A stretch of 64,000 bases of DNA, taken from assembly GCA_022829145.1 (NCBI GenBank), contig CM040765.1:9468292-9532291 (forward strand), read 5' to 3'. The stretch comes from Albula goreensis (Eukaryota; Chordata; Actinopteri; Albuliformes; Albulidae). Within the stretch, counting starts at the first letter, position 1, and every line of letters begins with the position of its first letter. The notes beneath the pieces are model-generated. The model had not been told where the DNA came from. It ran no database searches and was given only the letters and a program-made list of their open reading frames with translations. Shown here piece by piece: positions 54,851 through 64,000 of this stretch. Position numbers and translations under genes: made by a program.

Positions 54851-57800
54851 TCAGCTGTCCTGGTACATGTCAAAAGGACCATTTTCCACAAGGCAGTTTT
54901 GGTCTCCCTCCTGCAATGACACAGACAGTCCTTCCAACACAGGCCAAATCTAACCCATTTTGTTTATATAAGACACTAACCAATATCACTAACCAGTATC
55001 TTTGGTAATATGTGCTACATCATAGCACTAACTTGCTGTTCAGTTCTGTGTTCTACTACTGAGGTAAAACTTCTCCAGTGTTCATCATTTGTAAAGCAGC
55101 ACCACTGACTCCCGTACTTTGTAAGTAAAGGGGATCGAGTGAATTGCCCATCTGGTTGGTCTGCAGAATCTCTGATGCAAGTGTGGGTTATGCAGCATGG
55201 TGTGGATCAAGGTGAGGAGTGGAACCACTTACGGAGAATGCCACGTAGGTGGGGCAAGATGGAGAGGAGGGGATTATGGGGGCGGAGCCTGAGGAATCGT
55301 AGACAGGGTTGCAGATGCTGGGGTTTGTGTCCAGGGCTGGGGCGGGCTCCACTGGGCTTCCGTAGTCTCCATCCTCATCCTGTCAGGGAGACCGAGGGCC
55401 AGAGGATTACCGGGGTCCAAAACATGAATGGCACCTAATACCTGAGTCTGTCATTAGAGCACTGTAGCATGAATGATACACAATGCATCAGCTGTGTAAT
55501 GCTAGCTAGCATGGTATCATTTTATGTGAGAAAGTCCAACTGAACAAAGAGTGGGCAATATTTTAGAAGTAGCGACTGGCAAATATACAATTTCCATAAA
55601 TGGATTGTATTATGATATGAAATCATTCTCAGTTCTGTAGTCCTGAGTCAATCCAGAAAACAGCAGTCAAGCAAGTTCTCTCTCTGTATTTCATGCTGCA
55701 AGAGACTGCTTGTTTTCACTTGTTATGTTAATGGTATGAACATATGAGCATTGATTCATAATAGCTAATTTAGCAAAATTGACATGGAGTTAGGTATAAG
55801 ACCCTAGCAGATTGATCTGTAATGATAAACACAGATGGTGTCCTCACCCTGAAGTAGTGGAACTGGAATGGCTTGGCCCGGTGGCTGTAGAAATGATACC
55901 CTCCAAAAGCAGCTACCCCAAGCAGCAGGACCACCACCAAGATGCCCATGCCCATCCCAGCCTTGTGCGCCACATGGTACTGTTAGACAGCGAAGAGATG
56001 GGGTCAGAGGTCAGTGACAGATTGGGATAGGAAAACAGCAGGGTTGAGAGCTGTCAGAGGGAAGATTTGGACATCAAGTTCTGGGTTCAGACTGGTGACA
56101 AAAGACAGGTATGACACCAAAAATGGCTGGAGATATCACTAATTCATTGGTCGAAATAAATCAGTGATGGACAGCTAACTGTTGCTCCACCCAGTTTTGG
56201 TGTTTTTCATCCATCACTGGTTTGGACCCTTTTGGGACATTACTGTTGTATGACTGTCTTGAGGAGATGAGCTTGCAGCTCAAGAAAGTTGTGGGTTCAA
56301 CTCGCCAGTGGGGCACTGCCATTGCACTCTTGAGCCAAGGTGATCTGATTTTTTCAGTAGACACAGGAAATTACATCACTCTCACCTCAGGTGGTTTGGG
56401 TGGGGCTAGCAGGGGTCCTTGGAGGACATGGATGATCCCATTGGATGCTAAGATGTCCCAGTCAATGAGGAAGCGGTCATTAATGTAACGGGATGATGTC
56501 TGGAAAGGATGAGAAGGAGGAAGCAGAATGAATCTCTCAGTTCAGACCAGATAAAGTTATTTGGTCATATCTTTGGATTAATCATTTTAATTCAAACTGT
56601 TATTTCTGAATCTGGTTTAGTTATTCCTGAATCAATATATTAACTTGATGCAAATGAACGGCACTAAGAGGCACTTGTCCTCAAAGTCATTAAGGGTCAA
56701 AACGCGAGCAGGTTGTGGGTCTCTCACCAGTACGCTGGCATTGTGGAAGTCAGCGATGCCCATCACTTGGAGGCTGTGGCCCAGCCTGGTTCTGATCCTG
56801 CTGCCATTGGTCAGGTTAGCGAAGTACAGCGCACTGCCGTCTAAGAGGTGGTACTCTATGTCCCGATCTGACAGCGTCTACCCCATACCCAGAACAACAC
56901 AATGATCAGAGACAAAGGGGCTTGGCGTTCTGACACTGTGACAGCAAGGACAGCAGGACAGAAAATGAGTAAACCTTCAGCTTACCATCTGATTACAATC
57001 AGTGGCAAAAGGTGATTGCTTTGGATGTCCACTTCAAAGTATCTAAGGAACTTTTTCATTGGCTGGCTACTAGAGTGTTTTCCAATGAGGTCATGTTTCA
57101 TCACATTAATTCATTGACAAGGGGATCAAGAGGGCCCCTCCCTGGACTGTGGGAAGGGATATCCTTATATAACATTTTTTCTAAAAGTGTACCACTGGGC
57201 TGAAACAACAAACCCTGACATGGCCTCTTACCTGGTTCTCATACATGCCATTGTTCTCTGGCACGAACAGAGTGGACTGGAATGTGAGGTTGCTGAGGCG
57301 GTTCAAAAACTCTTTCCCCTGCACAGAGGCGCTGGAATAGTTGAGAATTTGCTGAAAGAAAAGATCATTTGTTGGGGTTGAATCTTGAAGTAAAAAGGCT
57401 TGGATTGAACAAAGAATTTCAGAAAGGACATTTGAAGGGACCAGGTCTTAGCTTGGAATACTCACAGACAGGAACATGGAGAAGGTGGGCTGGGCCGTGA
57501 GGACCTGCAAGAGGTTTCCGCTGCATTCGTACCCATCGCCGATGTATCCTGGCTTACATGTACACTGTACGTCTGGAGCAGAGACAGTCATGTTGGCTAA
57601 CTGATAGCACTGCACCTGCCTAGCAGAAGTCACTCTCTGCCATGTTATCACAGAGCCTTAATGCAGGTCAACAGTCCTGCCTTCACCCAGAATAGGCAGC
57701 TATAAGTACATGGGATCAGCATCTGTGCCTCTATCACACTATCTGTACATGAAGGCATTCTGAAGGTTTGCTTTTGCATCCAGCATACTGTCTCCAGTTC

Positions 57801-60800
57801 TCTAGTGCACAAGAATAGAGATATTTTTGGAATGAATGCCAATTAACATCCACCTCAACTTAATTTGCCCAGTAGCTACTTCTACTGTGAAGTACTGTGG
57901 AGAGAACAACGTTTTGATTGGTTCAGACAAATCAGTGATACATAGCCCATTGTAGCATCACCCATTGCAGGGTTCATGAAACCTTATTCTTCCATTATGG
58001 AAGAAAAGCAGCCATTCTCTGTTTTACATTCTGCTCATCTGCTCTGTGTGGTCACATCATTGGCCAGCGATTTGGACAGGCCCCTCCCTCTCACCCTTCA
58101 TCCGGTAGCAGAAGGCATCCCAGGTTTCCTTCAGGTTGACCCGTGTCCCATAGTCCACGATGCCCACATGGCCAAAACCACACTTGGGGTTGGGGTAAGT
58201 AGTGGGGTAGGCCACCCGCATTTGATCCAGCCAGCCAGCCGCACACATGTTAAAACCAGCCTGCATGAATCACACAGAGACAAGACCGTTCAGCCAGTGT
58301 AATCCAGGGCCCTCATGTGGGCTGTAATACTGAAGGTTTAGTACATACATACTGGGTGGGACAGTGCTGAAGGATGTAGTATATACTGAGTGGTGTAGAA
58401 TGCTGTAAGGTGTGGTATATATAGAGTGTGGTGAGATGTTGTAGGCTGTTTTACATACTCAATGATGTATAATGCTGTAGGCTGTAGTATATACTGAGTG
58501 GTATATAATGCTGTAGGTTCTGGTGTATATTGAGTGTATTGTAGTGTCATAAGATGTATTACATATTGAGTGGTGTGTAATGTTGGCTGTAGTATATATT
58601 GAGTGTGATTTAGTGGATGAAACACACACCTCCTGGGCGTAGGACAGCTGGGTGTAAGTGGCGAGGGTGCCGCCCTCGCTCGTACAGCCCTCCAGAGCCT
58701 GGGTGTAGTTCAGCTTGTACTGGCCCAGCGGGGAGCGCAGGTGGAACACCCCCACCTTCTTATCTGCAGGGAGCAGAGAGACCGCATCACCCTACCTGCC
58801 TCAATATCAGGACCAGGAGAAGTTAGGGGATGGGCGGGGGTGACTCACCCTCGAAGTGCAGGTCCGTGCACTGTGCGTCTGAGTGGCACTGCCCGTTGAC
58901 CTGAGAGCAGCGGTTGATCGGCAGCTCCCTCTCCTCACATGTTACACCATCCCCGATGTAGCCGGTCTTACACTCACACTTCTTCTTATCCTTACAAAGA
59001 TTCACCCCAAACACACACATTAAACACACACATTACACTCTGCATCACAATCCTGATAGCTCCATATAAGAAATTTCCTCCTCAGATGAAATTTCATTGA
59101 AAAGTAAAACTGAAGCAAGAAAATACTATGAAGGTCCAACATTATACATTAGGCAGTTTAAGGAATGTGCCAGGCATAAAAACTCCCGATAATCAGAAAG
59201 GAAAGTTTATGTATCTTGCTGTGATAAGGAGAGCTGCTGTGAAGGCACATGCTGTGAAGGTTTATATGAAATGTTATCACAGAGCTCAGTAAGCAGTGTC
59301 AGTGTTCTATTACTCCCATAAAGCTTCAGTGAATTTACAGTGAAAGCCTAATATTCATTAACATAGAATTCCTATGCATCACTGGATAGTTATGTATTGT
59401 CCACAAAGTGGAGCCTGTTTTGGGGGTGCTGTTGCTAGCGCTGGTTCATACCGGTCCTGTCATGGTGCAGGTGGCGTGCTCGTGGCAGCCGCCATTGTCC
59501 TGGGCGGCGCAGGGGTCGATGGGAAGGCAGATGTAGCCATCTCCAGAGTGTCCCTTAGGACAGGTGCAGGTCACCTTTCACCCCGTTCTGGGTGCACTTT
59601 GCTCCCATTGCACAGCCCCCATTCTGCTGCTGGCATAGGTCAGCCACTGGGGTAGAGGGAGGAAGGGGAGGAGTCAAACTGAAGGAAATGACATCACAGG
59701 AGGATAGATGTTTGAGATAGGCATGGTTAAAACATGGAAGTGTAAGTGTTGACAGGGCTTACATGTGCAGGTGAGCCCATCTCCTTCATAGAAGGGCTTG
59801 CACTCACAGGTGTTGTTCTCTTTGCACACAGCATTTGAGGAGCAGGAGGGAGAGCATACGGGATCTACCGCTGAGGGGTGGGGGGTCAAGACAGGTAAAG
59901 TCAGTCAGTCAATGCTGTTCATTAGGGCAACAAAAGTAGCCATATTTAGCTAATTGTTGTTTGAACATGCAATACTGAATATCAGTTGCTTGTAATGCCA
60001 ATGAATCAGAGTAGTATTACAGAACCATAGTCTGGGTTACCTAATGGGGATTCACACTGAGGTCCAGTCCAGCCCTGATCGCAGAAGCAGGCACCAGTCC
60101 CTTTGACACCCTCGTCACATGACCCGTGCTCTGTGCAGTTGCAGGCTGTGGTATCAGGAACAAAACAGACACACGCATTTTGGTGAAGGAGAGTCCAACC
60201 ATAGGAAACAGAATGGGTTTTAAAATGGGAATCTTCAGCTCAAAATGGAGCTCAGTAATCATGCAAAGATACCTCATTCACCCAACACTAGGAAATCAGA
60301 GAAAGGCTGAGGAGTTTGGAGTAATGCACCACTTAGACCAAATAATGGAGAGGCTCACCTTTGCAACTGGGGCCAAAGTATCCCGGGATACACAACTCAC
60401 AAGCCACGCCCTTAAAGCCTGGGTCACATGTGCAGTTACCAGTTCCTAGATGACCCTCGTCGCACTTGCCATGGCTACTGCAGGTGGACTCTGGACCGCC
60501 AGGGCAGGCTGGTTGAACCGGGGACAGGAGGCAACGGGAAAATGTGAGGACAGAAAAGCATCATGGGATTTGTGCAAATGATGTTTTGGCTTGGATTCTC
60601 AAATATGGCTGCCTTCTACCCTGCAAAAGTAAAATAGGGATCAGTTACCCAGGCAGTCTCGGCCGTAGTAGCCAGGGCAACATTTGGATTTCCAGAAGAC
60701 CGCAGTGCACATGGACTGGCATCCTGACATCTTGGGAGCATTGATGAGGCCAGGAGTGCACTTCTTCAGCTCCTGCACGGTAACCAGAAGGGTCAGAAGA

Positions 60801-63800
60801 GTCAGAGAACAGGTGCAAATCAACCCACAAAACCTCCAATAGCCAAAACCTGCGATCTTGATCCTCTCAGGGATCACTGCCGAAAAAATCCCACAACCTC
60901 CACCTGCCAAAATCACTGGTTCTAGAATTTATAACCCCATCAAAGTCCTAGGTGAGAAAATTGGCTGAAGTAGATCTCCCCTCCTTATATTGCTCCTTCC
61001 AGACTGACTTTGGATCAGTTGGAGTCATTAAATAACATCGCTAAGTCCCCTCCCACATCAACCTGAAACTGCACATGCGGGGCACATGTTAACACAACAA
61101 CTGAAGGAAATGGGGAAAGTACTGCAGCAAGGGTACCTTTAGTTTACTGCCAGTTGGACATCTTGGTGGTCTTGCACAACGCCCACAGACACTCTAGCGC
61201 AAAAGAGAAAGAAAAAAAATAAACTTAAAAAATTTAATTATTAACATATAAATTACACTGAAAACATTCGAAACTGCTTATAAATGAGCATCACAGGCTA
61301 TACTCCATGTGGCTTTGCCAGAGTGTCAGTACTTTGTACATTGTAACACTGTGTAGCAGTCATATTATATCATAGATACACCGAACATCACTGAAGGAGG
61401 CAGTCATGTTGTGTCTGTGGTGTGACACTTACATTGACAGGGAGAGTTTCTATGGTGTCACAGCGCCCCCCAAGGCTGGGAGGAGTCAGCAAGCAGTCAA
61501 TCCCATGAGCTATTCCACCGTTGAACTCAACCTGCCTCTCTAAGATCTGACACTTCCTGTTATTGAGGAAGAGCTTTCCCTAGGGAGAAAGTAAGAGTGT
61601 TGATTTTGCTGGAACTTGGCAAGTTTCCTAGTTATCAATGTACCACCTGAACGACTAACAGGATATATAATAATTCAAATGCCACATATCTATTTCATAT
61701 ATTAGTGTATACCACCACCCAGAAGTGAATGACAGCTGGGCATTTGGGAAACTCACAATGCTATCATCACCTCCGCATTTCATGGTCAGGTGTGAGCCCT
61801 GAAGAGTCCTCAGGGGATGATAGAGTAGCGTAGCAGCGTACACCTGAGGAAGTCACAGGAAGTGAAATAAAATAAAATGGGCCACACAGGAAGTGAGGTA
61901 AAAGGAAGTGATTTACATGGGAAGTGAGACCATGTTTGGCAGAGGCAGGACTCACCTTGGCATCCCGAATGATGTGATACTTGAGGTACTCCTGCAGCTG
62001 CGCCCGGTTCTGGAGGCTGTACAGGAAGTCCTTCTGTTGCTGGGGCAGCGCAGCCATGGCCCGGTCAGTGGGCAGGAAAAGGGTGACTGGCTGGTGGATG
62101 TGGTCTGTCACTAAGCTCATCACGTTTGTGTCCTGCAAGAAGGCAAAAGTGTTTGGGGATGTCAGTGAGAAATCTATCGAGTGACGGAACACAAGGACCT
62201 GGAAAGAGATACGCTGAAATGAAACTGACCTCCAGCAACTTGGTAAAAGTCGAGTAGCTGTGGACCTTCGCCAGATCGGTGAGATTTGGCTGTTGAAACA
62301 GGCATGATGAGAAGATGGGAAAAAAACATTATACAAATCATTTGTATAACCCAATAGCTGTGGTTAATAATTATGATATTATCTAATGTAAAGATATAAA
62401 ATTGACTCAGAAGGAAATGCAAAAGTTAATTGGCTCACCGTTGTATACGCCTGGTCCGGAGGAGTCTTTAGAATGGCCTGTACACTATCCGGCACCAGAA
62501 CACTGTCAATTACGTGGATGATCCCATTGGCGCTCACAGTGTCACTGGACACCACCCTTGCTTTTCCATTTATTATTATTGTGTCCTGCAAACAGTTCAT
62601 ATGAAAATAAACATCAATTAATATTCACCTTTGCTATGAAAAATCTCTTTTTACATAAACATAATTTTGTCTGAGTTAATGGTGAGCATATGCACATGAC
62701 TTGTTGGGGTTGCTGGGCGACATGAGATGCTGAGGGTTGCCAAGGGTTACCTCAGAGTAGGTGATGGAAAGGGTCTCTCCCTGAAGCGTAGTGAGATTCT
62801 TGGACTTGGTCAGGTCCTCAGGGAGCAGCGTACGACACGACACAAAGTGATACCTAAGGATATCTGCCAGCACCCCTTTAGTCTTCCACAGGGTCATCTG
62901 AGATAGCAGAGAGAACAGTTCAGAATGTCACATCCAGAGAACTGTGTGACAAACGCATTTGGATCGCCTGTCTATAATAATCACATCTTGCCACACACCT
63001 GTCTTTGTGATACGAACGTATAGTATATCTGTTCATCTTTTACTCACAAAACGGGAAAACCTGAACAAACCGTTCTGATTATCTGTCTACGAGCAAAAGC
63101 GTTCTCACGTTTTGGTTGATGACGCTGACAGGGGGAGCGAAGACAGTGAAAGGCCCTCTGCCACGCAGGTCACTAATCTTTGCCCTCTGAAAAGGTCACA
63201 TTCGGGGAAAGTTAGACGCACACTACATCCATTTCCATAATACAGTTACAGATTACTGGCTCTGAAATTTCATAAGCATATATGAATCATATAAATATAA
63301 ATAATATGAAACACAAAACGTTGTTATCCAACACTAAGAAACAACACTCCTGGACATGTGTGTTGGACATGGACAGGAACAAATAAAATGAAAGGTATCA
63401 TAACTTACTGCTATGGCAAATGAGAGCTCTCTGATTGACCGATTCTTATGAAGGAATAGCTCCTGTAGAAAGAGAAAGTCAAAAAATGCACCAAAGATTA
63501 TTCTCTGAAATTACACATGGTTATAATCTTACTGTAAGGAGGTTCCAATGCCAAACATGAACTGTGCATACCATATTGCAGTTTTATTAATATTATGAGG
63601 AGGCAATACACAGTGATACAGGTAGACAAACCAAGCATAAGAATGTAGAACTAAGCATGGGTTAGTGTAGAGAATCTGTGTCTTTACCTCTTCGATTGAA
63701 CCTTTACAGCTCAAGCCATCTCCAACATAGCCAAACTTGCATGCACATTTTCTCTCTGCTGGACCCGTCATGTTACATGTGGCAAACCTGTGACAGCCAC

Positions 63801-63807
63801 CATTTTG
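54851..63807 (-). CDS. stab2: stabilin-2, scavenger/hyaluronan receptor (C-terminal part; 5' exons off the window)
   Basis: Type I endothelial receptor that clears hyaluronan and other ligands by endocytosis. Visible exons, 5' to 3': 63688-63807, 63409-63462, 63109-63186, 62751-62897, 62439-62585, 62230-62289, 61956-62132, 61757-61843, 61433-61579, 61137-61193, 60649-60772, 60359-60508, 60041-60145, 59763-59870, 59452-59646, 58849-58990, 58630-58763, 58095-58260, 57466-57572, 57232-57351, 56728-56877, 56386-56499, 55848-55979, 55233-55379, 54851-54910. They encode EGF-like repeats (C.CK.GYIGDG.TC), FAS1 domains ([14 protein letters not shown]-like ends), a run of EGF modules, a Link domain over two exons ([31 protein letters not shown]), a last FAS1, a transmembrane helix ([20 protein letters not shown]) and a cytoplasmic tail with NPVYD. 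Exon 59452-59646 has one extra A that breaks the frame. The final 60-base exon is inferred. Confidence 0.94.
56130..56215 (+). repeat. dispersed repeat, copy 4
   Basis: CATTGGTCGAAATAAATCAG, then GACAGCTAACTGTTGCTCCACC, in a stab2 intron. Confidence 0.6.
57890..58005 (+). repeat. dispersed repeat, copy 5
   Basis: TTTTGATTGGTTCAGACAAA, TCAGTGATACATAGCCCATTG and GGGTTCATGAAACC in a stab2 intron. Confidence 0.65.
58340..58620 (-). repeat. minisatellite in stab2 intron
   Basis: Imperfect tandem units containing TATACTGAGTGGT and AATGCTGTAGGCTGTAG, about 35-70 bases per unit, lying between the two Link-domain exons. It leaves a long minus-strand Tyr/Thr-rich open frame that is not a gene. Confidence 0.75.
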
Positions 63808-64000
63808 CTAGCAGGAAACAAAAGTAATGCAAATAACAGACCTCAATACCATGTACCACCACAACCAAATATATTTTCATATTATTAACTTCATGTTAAT
63901 GAAATAAACTACACACATACAGTAGGTTTTGTGGTATAACATTGTACTTATTTGTAAATGAAAACAGATGATATTCTGAGCAACTGAGAACACGAGCCAA

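Noticed and set aside
58338-58755. Tyr/Thr-rich minus-strand frames
   Set aside because: Their Tyr/Thr-rich part is translated minisatellite sequence within a stab2 intron; the upstream end of one is only the true Link-domain exon.

Overview
The window is vertebrate nuclear DNA, almost certainly from a ray-finned (teleost) fish. Genes are split into short exons with GT-AG introns, and the intergenic DNA is AT-rich with many CA, TA and TCTA microsatellites. The gene set is the block known in human at 12q23: TDG, UQCC6 (C12orf73/BRAWNIN), HSP90B1, TTC41, NT5DC3, STAB2. Order and relative orientation match what I know of the human block. As in zebrafish, TDG is present as a tandem pair. I cannot name the species.

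Layout. 1-2.7 kb: tdg copy 1 (minus, 3' end outside the window). 5.5-6.8 kb: an unrecognised coiled-coil protein in one large exon (minus), lying between the two tdg copies. 10.3-14.1 kb: tdg copy 2 (minus, complete, 10 coding exons, about 457 codons). 15.5-16.2 kb: uqcc6 (plus, 65 aa). 17.0-25.0 kb: hsp90b1/GRP94 (minus, 18 coding exons, 800 aa, ending in KDEL). 26.5-37.1 kb: ttc41 (plus, 16 coding exons, about 1321 codons). 38.9-51.4 kb: nt5dc3 (plus, 14 exons). 54.9-63.8 kb and beyond: stab2 (minus, the last 25 exons, 5' part outside the window).

I built the gene models by joining exons at splice sites and checking that phases agree; tdg2, hsp90b1 and ttc41 close exactly in phase end to end. 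Three genes carry single-base frameshifts inside otherwise well conserved exons. In nt5dc3, stab2 and ttc41 exon 5 they sit in short homopolymers, which points first to assembly indels. In ttc41 the shifts occur in two compensating pairs, so real decay is also possible (TTC41 is a pseudogene in human).

Most interesting: (1) one tdg exon is almost identical between the two copies while the other exons have diverged, a gene-conversion signature; (2) each tdg copy has changed a different one of the two residues that restrain human TDG from acting on normal DNA (Ala145, His151); (3) a strongly open coiled-coil gene lies between the tdg copies; (4) the ttc41 C-terminus is encoded by a CAGA-type microsatellite; (5) an unnamed dispersed repeat recurs at least five times and may supply a tdg2 splice donor. 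I found no CRISPR array, viral gene or wholly new multi-gene system.
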